Below are positions 35,834 through 49,000 of a stretch of DNA of 64,000 nucleotides, in pieces. This stretch comes from Brachycybe producta (lineage: Eukaryota > Arthropoda > Diplopoda > Playtdesmida > Andrognathidae). The stretch is taken from contig JAUPFP010000042.1 in NCBI GenBank assembly GCA_036925085.1, positions 278,501 through 342,500 on the forward strand, in the 5' to 3' direction. Within the stretch, counting starts at the first letter, position 1, and every line of letters starts with the position of its first letter. The translations under genes and the position numbers were made by a program. The notes beneath the pieces are model-generated. The model saw nothing but the letters and a program-made list of their open reading frames with translations, ran no database searches and was not told where the DNA came from.

Positions 35834-36128
35834 CAGGGCCGACGAGAGAGGGGGAAGCCGGGAAAAATTCCCTGGGCAGGTGCATCCTGTCTGGATTTTT
35901 TTATTATTAGAAACTATTATCCAATTTTATTATTTGCGATTTTTTTGCATCATTTCTTTAACCTCTTTGTCGGTAATCGTAATACCTAGTAATACTAGTA
36001 ATAATAGTGTTTATGGGTCAGAGCCCTAAACCCAGGTTGACTGCACACTTTGTTTATGTGTGTTAACAGCTAAATTGGGCCCGGAATTATTGTTTTCCCG
36101 TGGCCTGGGCTCGCTCTCGGCGGCCCTA
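35834..36128. mobile_element. hAT-type MITE with CAGGGCCG ends, unit B
   Basis: Duplicate of the 10230-10525 element with the same TACATTGC target duplication (35826-35833 and 36129-36136). It was therefore inserted before the segment was duplicated. Confidence 0.82.
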
Positions 36129-38119
36129 TACATTGCAACCACAGCTCACCCACCCACCAAAGTAACTCATACTTTCTTAGTGCCCAATTGTGATCCTCAA
36201 TACTCAAGTTTAGATATTCTACAATATACATAGATGAAGCAAGATATTTTATTAAATTATTATTAAATGTCGACTAAATTTGCTTTAATTATTGATTAAG
36301 TATTACACAAAGTGGGCAGTATAATTTTGGGTATCCATTTCGGACATGACAGATAATTATTGAACTGGTAAATACTTGTTTGATTTGTATTTTAGACATT
36401 TCATTGTATAGTGTGTATTATGTAGCAGGGATGACAATTTCTAAAACTACCAAAGTACCAAAAAATTATCAATTAATTCCGATTCCGATTCCGATTCCAA
36501 TTGCAATTCTAATATCCATCCCTGTATAGTGTTAATACAAGTATATCAATATAGTCACTATTTACTGTTGGCATTCATTTGACAGGATTTTCATCATGCA
36601 GCATGGCAGTTTGCGACCAGTGACAACATCGCATGTATGTTACATTTTTCATTTAGATACTAGAAGAACACAGAAATAAGTGATTTCATGAATAGTTACT
36701 AGAATAATTGCTGAATTTTTTTTATATAGGCTTATACTGTAATATATAGTGTTCTACAATATTGAACCATTATACATGTATTATTATAGCCCATATTTTG
36801 CTTACATGGCTGACTTCTGGAAGAGGCTGACTTTAGGCATATTCTACCATAATATCATTAATATTCATTATAGAAAAAGCTTTGAGCACTTATGTTTGTT
36901 CGCTTTTTATTGCAATTTGCTGTAGTTATTTTTTCATCGTAACAGACTGTTAGAATTTTGCCAAACAATAACAATAAAACTGTCAATTTTGATAATATAA
37001 GTTAATAACTAAAAGTTAATTAGTTTAGAAACTTCTAAGTATACACACTGTGTTTACACACAAATATTGTATTTAACGACCTGAATCCAAATTAGGTCAA
37101 AATGTATTTTTCACCTTAATATTATGTGCTCTAATTGTTTTGCAAAAAAAAAACAAAAAACAATTGCGAACGTCCTCGATAACTGATTAGTAATAACTGA
37201 TTACTAGTAATTTCATGAACTTATATGTAGAATACCGGGGTATCTAAATAACGTATTTGATATGTTTAATGGTAAATGCTATCAAGTTTATGGCTCCTGT
37301 ATGTCAACATTTAGAAAACATTGAAGAACTGTTGTAATTAATGCTCTGCAAACGTGTTTGGAAATTACTTTTGGCACTCCTGCAGTAACTGAAACAAACA
37401 CACAACAAAAATTAATTATATTAGCAGCAGCAGCAACAAAATAACTAGCTGACACACAAAATGCTCCAATTTTCCCCCACGTTTGCAAACATAATTCATT
37501 CTGACACTACTAAACTATATACATGTACACAGGACATTATTGTTGGTTGGACCTTGGAAAAATTGCAAGCAACTTCAAATTATATTTGTTTTTGAGAAAG
37601 TTTCATGAACATATTGCAATATAAGTGATGATCATTAATTAAGTAATTAATTAATCTAAAATGCAAAATGTGTAATAATCATGGGGTGTACATGACGTGT
37701 TTGTGATAAAAACGCTTGCCGTACATACATTTGCCCTAAAGCTGTTCATCCCATTAGGGCAGTTCACAATTTAGGTTAAAAGGGACTTAGGGTCTTTAGG
37801 GCAAATGTTCATATTCCGTAATAAGATTAAAAGGTTCAGTAGTTTAATGGTGAATAAACACATGGGTAACAACACCTTGCCATCAATCTATAGTTAGTTA
37901 TATTAACTAGTTCCTCTGATTTATGCGTTATTTAAACACGGATGTATTAAGTCTATAGAACTAGGTAACACAATAAATATTCGCATGATGTAACGTCATA
38001 TAATAGTTTTATTGTTGACGAATCTATAAATATTTTTGTTTATCAGTGATAATGTGTGGCAATTCAATGTATACGTTTAAGAGAGAGTAAACACGTGTAA
38101 AACAAACACATACTTATCA

Positions 38120-38400
38120 TTCTCTAAATAGTTCTTATAATTTGTGGAACAACACGAAAAAAGATGCAAAATTTGCTTGAATTGGAGCAGCCACAAATAA
38201 AACAGAATGTGGATGGAACTGCAATCAATTTGAAAACAAACCTCATTAAAGCTGAATTAATTGTAATAAATGATAGCTGCAATTATTGATTTGTATAAAA
38301 TATGTTGACTATTATTTTCAGAATCCATTTCGTTAAAGTGTTTCAAAATTTTTTTTTTCTAGAAATCCTTCGGAATGTCTCTACTGGTCTTTCTAGCAAT
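38120..38400 (+). pseudogene. Truncated fifth paralogue, promoter and start only
   Basis: The 250 bases before ATG 38375 resemble the region before the 43050 gene (shared TTGTGGAACA, GAATTAATT.TAATAAATGAT and AGCTGCAAT stretches). The first codons read MSLLVFLAI, similar to MSQLIIVAI of that gene. Homology stops at 38401, where a MITE begins; no later exons were found. Confidence 0.65.
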
Positions 38401-38552
38401 TGGCGGTTTATCTATAAGGCGACCAAAAAAATGCATTTTTCAGTCAAAGGACCTCTCGTTAGAGAATAGAATTCAGAAGATAATGAGTGGTCAAGAACAA
38501 CTTCTTTGACTGAAAAACGCACTTTTTTGGTCGCCTTATTGATAAACTGCCA
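38401..38552. mobile_element. MITE with about 48-bp inverted ends
   Basis: A 152-bp element: TGGCGGTTTATCTATAAGGC ... and the complement of TTGATAAACTGCCA, with inverted similarity extending through GGTCGCCTT and a TTTTTCAGTCAAAG motif. No target duplication is evident. It lies where the paralogue stub ends, and may have inserted in or carried away its first exon. Confidence 0.65.
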
Positions 38553-39138
38553 CGGCGCTAGACGCCATTTCCAAAAGCTAATTTTTCTGTTTCCTTTACA
38601 TATACAGGTATACTGTATATATTTCTTTCATAGATAGAGACATTTCTTTACAGCTTTTTATTTAGTTTTCGACTGTGCCCTGTATCTTAATAGTCAATGT
38701 AGGTCGATATAGTCGAAAACTAAAGAAAAAGCGACGCAGCATATGGCTTATAGCATATGGCTTGTAATACGCCAAATGTTCGACCGAACCTTGCACGAAT
38801 GTCTTTTAACAAAATGTAAATAGCATTTTTTCTGCAAGTCGGTTTGCATAAACATTCTGCAAGTGATGTAAATACAATAATGTCACACTGATGATCACAA
38901 TTTATTGCAAGAAATACATGTAGAACAGTAGACATAACTGTAACAGCAGTCAGGATGTTTTGCTACATACAGCTATGGAAAAATAAATAGCAACCAAAAG
39001 GCAATTATAAACCTTTGTGTACTTTACAGGTAATTTTTTCCATTTTATGTTAATATTTCATGAAAATCCTTCTTACAATAAAATCCTAGAAATAACCATA
39101 CTACATGTATTAGTGCAGTCATTTTCAGGCTCTTTGGA

Positions 39139-41573
39139 ATGGTTTTGAGTAGATCAAAATTGTGACTATTGCTAGTAATAATTAAAATAAACTTTGCTAA
39201 AGACATAATTGACACATTTTTATTTAGAGATATTCTGAAATATACGTAATTTTTTTTATTTCAATAAAGCCTGAATTGCGTGTGCCAAGGCACTATGGGT
39301 CTTGGCACACAAACCATGTTTGACATTGCATTGCTATGGAAACAAATGCCTAACTAAGTCATACATGCGGCCTATGAACAACCATCGAACTTCTGTTGCA
39401 AAAAGGTGGCTGATCCCGAATCTGGCGACAGCGTTTTTCCTTTACACACCAACCACTTACAAATTTACGTCGCGTCTCTTTCATCATGTTTAAGTCTTTA
39501 AAATAAAATGAAAACGTTTTATTGCTTGACGTTTTATTGCTGACCCAAATGCTATCAAAAAGTTAAATATTCGTTTTTATCACATTTCAATATAAAGTTT
39601 GTTTCAAAACATAATAGAAATGAAAATGTTTTCATTTAAATCTATGCCTAAATCTTCTCGTTTTAAAACAATACATTTCGTTACAACTGTTTTCAGAATG
39701 GAGGAATTAAAAACATATTTTTACTAGGTTGAAAGGTAACTGTGCTATACTGTATAAGACGTTTTTTTTAGGTAACATTTTTTTTCAAAATTTAGGTTAA
39801 CAATATCGTAATTTGTTACTTACCACTTGTACGTGCAAACGTGGCATAACGATACTGTGCCTGCAAAAATTTTACCAAATTTAGAACAATTGTAAAGTTG
39901 ATTTGTTAGAAATATCATCCTGGAATTTGTCTTTTCATCCTCCGTGACCGGTTAGTAGTAGCCGCGTAGCCTTTATGCAGAAGATTGCGTAGCTTTCCGC
40001 CTTAGTTTGAGCCTTCAATACAACCTATATAACACCTTCACAGCCTTAGATTTGAAGCTATCTGTGGTTACTAATAGAAAGAATATCCCTTTCACCTTTC
40101 TATTATCAAATGACCTTGAAATTCTTTCAATAAGTCAATTTAAACCTGTACTTAAGAGCCTAGATATAGCGTTTATTTCAAAACTTCTCTGAATATAGGC
40201 GCGGCGATCGTTGTTGATTGAAAAACGGTTTTTAACGTTTTTTCTCCTGGTTCAAGGTCACATAATAATTAACAGAAAAATAATTTCGCGTGCTAATCTT
40301 ATAAAAAGAAAACATGGTGAAGCCAATAGATTAATGCACGTGTTAATCTTTGTGTGATTGTTCTAAGTCGTTTTTAATGGGAGTTCTTCAAATGTTTGTG
40401 GGACGGTTTTTTGCTCCTATATGGGACTTAACATGGAGTTAAAAAAACGTAAGATTTTAAATGTTATTTAAAAATAGAAGGACCTTTTCAAAATTTATAA
40501 AAAGTAAACATCGTGAAGCCAATACATGAATATATGTGCTAATTATTTTGTTATTGTTCTAAATCGTTTTTAACGAGAGTTTTTCAAATGTGTGTGGGAC
40601 GGTTTTGGGGCCAATTGGATTTAACTTGGGGTTAAAAAAACGAACTACTTTGAACCTTGTTTAAAAATAGAAGGACCTTTTCAATAATTATATAAATTGA
40701 GCACGTGAAGAACAATACTTTTTATTGCATTTTGCGCTTTACTGTATTTTAATTGAGCTATTGTGAAGCGATTTCTTGCAGTTTTAGTGACACCATATAA
40801 GAACACTTTTGTCTCGTTGTTGTCTGCTAAAAACAACAAGATGGACGTGGATCTAGGCTCTTAAAATTGTTTTGCTGTAAAACAATTTGAATTTTTTTTA
40901 CAATGTTTCTCCTGAAAAAGTTTTGGTGAAAAACATAAGTTTTCTCAGCCAGCTTAAAATAATTTGTATTACCAGCAGAATAAATGAAATGGAAAACAGC
41001 GTCTGATACCGTAATCAGCCCAATTCTCCTATCACAATTAATTATATACATTTACAATTATATTTTAAATTACCTCTAGCACTCATCACTGAGTCATCAG
41101 TGTGGGCAGCAAAGTGCGCAGTGTGCAACAAAGACATTGTGGCCACTTCAAGACCTGACTGGACTATTAGGCAATCGGTCATTTTCCTCATGGGCAGCTG
41201 AATTTGAGGGCCGAACTTTTCAATAGAAGGCCAGTTTCATAATAAAACATGCTTTAAGTTTAAAATTCGCGCAAGAAAATGGAAGGGAAACTAATATTAG
41301 TATTTAAAACAGTAGAAAGTAGGCCTACCTAAAAATTTGGAAAATATTTGCTAAAAAAGTTTAGATTTTTTATGTGCCAAATCAATTATGAAATTTATTC
41401 CAAAAAATATTGCTCTTGATGCTAGCTGAAAGTACAAAATAGCATAAATTAGATAAAAAATTTGACAAATTAATTGCCAGTAAAAATAAAAAAATTGAAC
41501 TAAATGAAATTTAAAAAGTTGGCTCGCTTTGCTTGTATTTAAAGAGATTGGGATTCTTGCCATCTTTGGGTTT
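39139..41573. other. Single-copy intergenic region
   Basis: AT-rich. It contains an imperfect direct duplication of about 195 bp (about 40296-40490 and 40491-40690, sharing GAAGCCAATA, GTGGGACGGTTTT and AATAGAAGGACCTTTTCAA). A 61-codon open frame at 40007-40192 shows no domain. No gene is recognised. Confidence 0.5.
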
Positions 41574-41577
41574 CCAT

Positions 41578-42459
41578 TGTAACATCCTCGTTTTCGTACG
41601 GTTAGCAGAGAGATCTCTGTTCGCCATTCGAAAGTGTCGATTGGATGTTGATGATTAAGTCTTTCGGTCGATTGGCTCCTGTGTTGGATACTTAACCACC
41701 AGGGACACGAGGGTCGGTACCTCAGGAGTCCAGAGGTCCATAGAGTCCATCGGTACCTTAGGAGTGTAGAGATCCCTAGAGTCCATAGCGTTGAGATGTC
41801 TTCTTACACGTGGCTGCTGGAGGCTTCCTTCTTGGCTGGTCGAATTATTCACTGAGTGGCAGCTGTAAACTAAGTCCCACTCCCATAGAATAACTGAGTC
41901 CACACATATAGATTTATATATTTACAATGATCTTTATTCAATAAACAGCGAGACGCCATGTATCAGTGGTGTGTCTAGTTTGTAAGATGTAACCAGTCTT
42001 ATTCTCAATCCAAGTAGTCCTGCCTATATACTCTTAATACAATACAAACATATGATTGTTAAACAAAGGTGCCAGGTGTGTCCAAGTCTCTTGGACACAA
42101 CCAGGACCTTCAATTAATTAACGATCTAAAAACGAAAACATCTATAAGATGTAATAAAATGTAACAATAAAATCCAATTATGAATTCAAACAAAAAGGAC
42201 TTCTGCATCCTTTTCGTTACACTTGACCGGAGTTTCACTGGCCAAAAGTTCTATATCGTCAATTCTTCTAAGAACTATCCTAAAAGAATTGACAATACAA
42301 TTCTCTTGCCATCTTTTACTCATCTTGGGGGGTAGGGAGGTATCGTCTGAATATCTCGCAACCACCCACAAGCATGAGGTGAAACCCGTCCTATAAGGAT
42401 AACTTGAAATCTACAGGGTGTTTAATATAAACGACGAATTGTAACATGAATTCGTTACA
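41578..42459. mobile_element. Solo LTR
   Basis: An 882-bp sequence starting TGTAACATCCTCG and ending TTCGTTACA, flanked by a 4-bp target duplication CCAT (41574-41577, 42460-42463). Short TG..CA ends, an internal AATAAA (about 41938) and the absence of an internal domain fit a solo LTR left by LTR-LTR recombination, probably of a Ty3/gypsy element. Confidence 0.75.
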
Positions 42460-43049
42460 CCATTAGACCAGGGAAATAATTTTTCCCGGGCCATTTTTTT
42501 TTTCTCTCTCAGTGCGCCTCTGGGCCACTTCGTAGTTAGTTATACTACTTAGTTGCTTGTGGTTCATGTGTTACGCATATGCATTAGGTCTATACTAATA
42601 TTTAATTTCTTTTAATGCAATAGAATAACACAGTAAACAGTATTATGATATACATTATGTCATATAATGATGAATGAACTGCTAAATATTTTGGTATATA
42701 AATGATGTGCTAATGGCAAATCCATGTACAGACCTTGGTCTAATTGTCCGTAAATGGATCTATGTGGGGAAAACAAACCACATATGTTTTATTCTTTAAT
42801 ACATGTATTTCTTTTAGATTGTGGAACACCATGACGAAGAAGTGAAATGTTTGTTTAAATTTGAACAATCAGGAAAAAAAAAACAGAAATGGAGTGCATT
42901 AATTGCTACCAAAACAAACATACTGTAATTAACACTGAATTAATTATAATAAATGATAGCTGCAATAAATTTCAATAAAATACATTGTCATTTTTTCTAG
43001 AATTTTATTTGGCTCAAGTATTTCAACATTTTTCAAGATCTCCGTCGCA

Positions 43050-46000
43050 ATGTCTCAATTGATTATTGTAGCAATTGTTTCTGCTGTAATTTCTCTGTGC
43101 TTTTTAGGGGTTTCGAAGGCACAGGATCCATCTGATTGCTTACCTACATGTGCAGTTACTACTGATACATATAATACTGTGGTATGTTTATCATTATTTT
43201 TTAGTTTGAAATACATGCATATATATCAGACATTTGAAAAGGATTAAAATTTTATTGATTTTTTTTGGTTTTACTTTTGGTAACATTTTTATGGCAGTAT
43301 GTAGGAATAATTAGACTGCTTTATTATGTCACTGACGTTAATCGAGGCTATTTTGGTGCCATTTGTACTTTTATGAAATTTTCTGATCTGGATAGCGATA
43401 CTGTTTCTGCATCTACAAAAACTATTTATCAAATGTAAGTAAATTGATAGCAGTAATCACATTATTTATGGTCGCAATCTGAAACTAAAGACTATTTCTT
43501 TGTTAAGTAAACATTCTAGAAGGTTCATTACTATATCTAAAAGACGCTTTTTTTTTTTAAAAAAAAGACATTTTTTTCTTGTTCTTGTGGTCGAAACATT
43601 AATGACTATAGTGTTCTTTTACATGCTATATTGTAACAAAACAACAATAAGCATTTTTCTGCTAATTAGCGAAAAAATATGGAAGTGAATCTTGCTGTAC
43701 ATGTAGTTAAAAGTGTGTCCAGTTACTGCCGAAAAATTCTAGTTTTTACAATAAATATATTTAAAAAGAAAATGATTGTTTTGTAAATTTCTTAGGGCTA
43801 GCACACAAGAAGTGCACCAGTATAGTGATACAGCAGTTCTAACCATAAATGGACTTACATATCAATCTGACATAGATGGAAGTAAGTGAATTATACAAAA
43901 TTAATGAGATAGTAAATTTATTATTAATGTGAGCTTTTGACATCAACCAACATTTTATTACCAACCTTTAGATGACATTTTCTACTTTTCGTTTCTTCTC
44001 TGAGCAGTATGACACCTGCACAGAGAAGATCCGAGCTGTAGAGAGAGCTGGATGGAGATAGATTGTAGTCACTCTTCTGCATGGGGGTGAAATCGATGCA
44101 GGAGAGTGGCGGCCATCTCTCTCTCTTCCGGTTGATGCTGATATACATCTTCTCCATCGGTATTCCGACCAGAGAAGATGTTGTAGCTGCTGAGAATCGT
44201 ATAGCTCCTGCCCTATGAAACCTCCGGCCTCTGAAGAGAAGTTATTTACATAGACATAAAGACAACGCTACTTCTTGTTACAACACTTTTATTCATTCCT
44301 TGTAAGAAGTACAGATACAAGGGTGAATAGTAAAATACTAACGGTGAATCCTCAGGCCCATGATTTGGAATTTATCTCAAAAACAGGCAAAGGAAAGAAC
44401 TACTTAATAAAGAGGAACATGGTCCTTTTATACCTTGGACCTGTGTACACCTGCGAGGTGTAACCAGGTCCAAGTGACCATGGTCCTTTATGTATCAATC
44501 CGCCGCTTGGGCATGAGTCAGAAAGGTGAGTCAGAGAGGAGGGAGGGACGGTCGAGAGTTGTTTACCCCCCAGGCTATGGCTTTGGCGGGATCACGATTT
44601 ACAGGGTGTTACATACCCTCCAACCTTGCTTGGAGTACGTCCTCGTACTCCAGCCAAGGGTGGAAGGTTTTTCAAATTACGCAGCGGGGGGACATGGGTG
44701 GCTGAGGACTTACCGTGTACAGAGGTGGTTATGGAAAGGCACTGGCACTGAAGTGTCAGCGCCCTTTGAAAAACGCAAATTCTGAAAATAAAAAGGCAAC
44801 ACAATTAATACTCGCTGAGTGGCGAGTTCCTATGGAAATTTACAAGAAATATTTATTTATACATAAAGCAATTATAACAGAATTCTTTTCTTTTTTTTTT
44901 TTTTTTTGAGCTCACCACCCCAATGGGCGGTGACCACACGGTTTTCTAATCTATACCCATGTCGGTTGATTGCATGCACATGTACATGCAGAGACATATC
45001 CGTGAAGTGCTTGTAGGGGGTCTGCCGGTGAGTGGAGGAGGTGGCTCCGCAGCCAGGGATGATAGGATTCCCAGGCGGCGACAATCCATCCGTTGTCGAA
45101 GCCCCGGAGACTTTCCATGAAACTTCGGTGGACGGTGGCGTCGGCGGCGATCAGTCGGGCCGGTGGTTGCCCGGTGAGGACACCGTAAACGGCGTCCCAC
45201 AGGATGGCGGCCTGGTAAGTGGCGCGGGTCCTCCAAACGATCATTCGGGCAATGTTGTATGCTCCGTTAAGTGGGACTCCCAGGAGACTGTTAAAGAAAG
45301 CCTGCTGAAGGGCGCCCAATGCTGGAGTGATGGGCTGCTCGGCAAACTGGTATATTTCAATGTACCGGGTGGACGGAGTTAAGACGGCCATAGAGAGTTG
45401 CAGGTAGTATGACATTCCTACAACGTAGCGCCCTTCCTCCGGTATGTAGAGGCGCGGAAATCCCTCCATCAGGTCATAGTGACCGATGTAATAGGTGTTC
45501 GCGGGCCGCACCTGTCGTTGCCAGAGTGCCCAGCAATTATTTAGCAGTCTTTCACATCGTGCTTCCTGACGAAGCGGTCGATATACCGGTAGTCTCCTGG
45601 TAGTGACTGTTGGTATGCGAAAAGGTTGTGTCACTTGCGGCAAAGTTAGTACGGGGGTTGCTGAGGCTGCGGTGACATGGCGGGACGAGGCAGTTGACGT
45701 CGTTAGGTCGACAGCACGCGCTGTGTCGTCCCCGACTTCCTTGATGCCGTGTTGCCGCGTTGTCGTGTCATCAGAGTCCATCCTAGTAGATGGGTCAGGG
45801 ATGGCATCGTCCTGGCTTCCCGTTGTTTCGTTGCACTGTGACATCCTTGTTTTTCCAGAATTGTTTCCGAAGTGCTGGTGACCAGCCTGGCGTTGGCTAT
45901 ATACTTGTGTGTTTCCCGACTTCCCCATCGAGGTGTGAAATTCCAGGGTCCCATGGAAATCGTATAATTCCACGAAGCTGGCTGGAACTCCAATAAGCCA

Positions 46001-49000
46001 CCCAATTTGTTTGTTGTCGGTTTCTGAGTATTAAACGCCGTTCTTCCACTATTGTTTGTTATTGTTGTCAGACGACCTGGTCCCCAAACGCAGTGTACGA
46101 AAGTTTCCCCATTGGAATCAGATTCGAGTGGTGAAATGTGAGCAGGGGTGTGTGAATGTTTGTGGTCACACACGTTGTTGTTTGTTTATATTGGTGTGTG
46201 TCAGCAAGTGACCAATGTGATGATATAAACAACCAAAAGAAAAAATTTAGGTTGTATGGGTTGTTGATAGGGTTATTGGTTTATTGTGGTGAGGAGGTAG
46301 GTTCCTCTTGTTGTGGGGGGCTAGATTTGTCTTCCCCCTCCAACCCTTGAACAACTGTCCTCAGTTGTTTTGGCTTGATATGTACAATGTTCACCGTGTC
46401 TCGAATCAATCTTCCAAACGTATCTTCGTGCTCCAGCTCGAGCACCGTGTCGCTGATGATTTTGGTTACCGTGTAACCATCCCTGTACGAGTAACGTAGT
46501 TTCTTGGTCTCATCAGGCACGATGCGTTGATTTCGAACGAGTACTGGGTCTCCGATTTTATACGTGTGGAGTTTTTTGTCTTGCATCATAGTACTTCTTC
46601 TGTCGCAAATGGGCCTTGTGCAGGTTGGCCCTTGCGATTTCGACCTCTTCCGTGGCAACCACAGAAGGTGCTGCAGGGTTTGAATCCATAACCTTCGGTA
46701 GGAGAGGTGCCCGATTGTCGATTCGTAGTCGGGCCTCTCTTCCAAACATTAAGCGGTATGGCGAGAACGTCGTCGACGTGTGGGTCGCGGTGTTGTAAGC
46801 GAAGGTGGCGGCTTGGAGATGGAAATACCAATCCCGCTGTCCTTTTTCAGGCGTCAGGAGTCTCTTGATGGTCTGCATTATAGTTTTGTTGGTCCTTTTC
46901 GCAAGACCGTCTCCTTGCGGAAAGTATGCTGTCGTGGTGGCGTGCTTTATTCCCAGCTCGTCACACAGCGCCTGTGTGTCTTTAGCTGTAAAAGGTGTCC
47001 CCCGGTCGGTGATTATCCTCCTGGGCATCCCGATAAGATACACGATCGTATCTTGGAGGAAATTCTTAGTTGTTTTGGCCGACTGGCTGTGCACAGCTCG
47101 TGTGAAACAGAATCTGGTGGCGTAATCCACTGCCAGGATGATGTGCTTGACACCACCCAGTGATTTTGGCAGGGGACCGATGTAATCGATCCCCCAGCAT
47201 TCACCTGGGTCTCCAACTTCCATTTCATGGAGGAACCCGGGCAGCTTGGACTGTGGTGTCTTGCACTTTTGGCACATCTCGCACGTGCACACATATTCGA
47301 TGGTATCCTGCTTCCAGGTTGGCCAAAAGAACCGTTGGCACACTTTTTCCAATGTCTTATCCTGGCCGAAATGTCCGGCTTCAGGACTATCGTGTAAAAG
47401 TCTCAGAACTTCGGGTACCAGATGTTTGGGTACCACTGTCACGAGCTTGGGCATTATGCTGCCCTGGTAGACAAGGGCACACAAAACCTCGTCTATGATG
47501 ACATAGGTATGGTGAAGCTCGGTACTTGGATTGTTGCGAAGTTCGGTCTTAATCTGTGTCACGTTTTGTTCAACCGACCAATCCCAACGCAATGTGACTG
47601 CGTAAACCACACTGTCGTCGAGGTCATCTGGGGTAGCCTGCAGCTTTCAGTCTTCAGGAACGTCCACCGGACTCCGTGAAATGCAATCTGCATCCAAGTG
47701 AGTGATGCCGGCCTTGTAGACTACGGTGTAGTCGTATTCCTGGAGCAGTAGCTGCCAGCGGCCCAGGCGTCCTTGGAGTCGCTGTGCGGTTTTTAAGTAG
47801 CACAGTGCATGATGGTCGGTGACGATGACAAAGGCTTTGTTAAAGAGATAAGGTCTAAACTTGACGATGCCGTACACCACTGCGAGGCACTCTTTTTCTG
47901 TCGTTGAATAGTTTAATTCGGCGTCTCGGAGCACTCGAGAGACACCACCCAGGATCTGCAGTTCCTTAGATGGTGACTGTTGGTAGAGGATAGCTCCGAT
48001 GCCGTAAGCAGAGGCGTCGGTGTGCATTTTGATTTTGGCATCTGGGTCGTAAATGGCCAATATTGGCACGGTGACAAGTTTAGTCTTTAACAGAGTGAAT
48101 GCTGCTTCTCTGTCGATCGTCCATAAAAAGGGCAGCCCCTTTTTGGTCATATCCGTGAGTGGTTTAGCGATGTGGGCAAAGTTGACAATAAACCGCCGGT
48201 AGAAACCGGCCATGCCCAGAAATCGCTTCACCTCCTTGACATTAGTAGGTGCCGCTAAGTCGGAGATGGCAACCACTTTCCTCGGGTCTGGACGCACTCC
48301 TTCTTTGGAGATGATGTGTCCCAGGTAGAGGACTTCGTCGTAGCCGAAGAAGCTCTTTTCGGGGTGAAGCTTCAACCCCGCCTCTCTTAGGAGTCCTAGG
48401 ACGCAGTCCAACCTTTCCAAAAACTGTTCAAAAGTCGCGCCGAATACGATGATGTCGTCTAGGTAGACTAGACAAGTCTCCCATTTGTGGCCAGCCAAAA
48501 GGATATCCAGGGCACGCTGCATAGTAGCAGGAGCGTTACGCAGACCAAAGGGCATCCGATTGAATTCGAACAGCCCACCGGGTGTGATGAACGCGGTCTT
48601 CTCCCTATCCTCTTTGGCAACCTCAAACTGCCAATAGCCGGAGATCATGTTGAGGGTCGCGAAGATCCTCGACCCACGGAGCGAGTCTAAAGCATCATCG
48701 ATTCGGGGTAGTGGGTAATTGTCTGGTTTGGTGATATCGTTCAGGCATCTATAGTCAATGCAGAAACGCCACTGTCCATCCTTCTTCTTCACCAGGACTA
48801 CTGCTGAAGCATAAGGAGACTTGGATTCGCTGGCTACTCCGGATTTGAGCATCTCCTCAACTGTCTTCCGGATGATCTCCCGCTGCTCGGGGCCACTCTT
48901 TCGGAGGGGTTCCCGCACGGGTGCATGATCGCCAGTATCGATTCGATGTTCCGTGAGGTTGGTACATCCAAGTTCCGACGTTTCTAGCGCGAAGACATCT

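Noticed and set aside
44435..44785. Plus-strand frame of 116 codons over the LTR end
   Set aside because: Half lies in the LTR and is repeated at 53713; it is antisense to the element with no recognisable domain.
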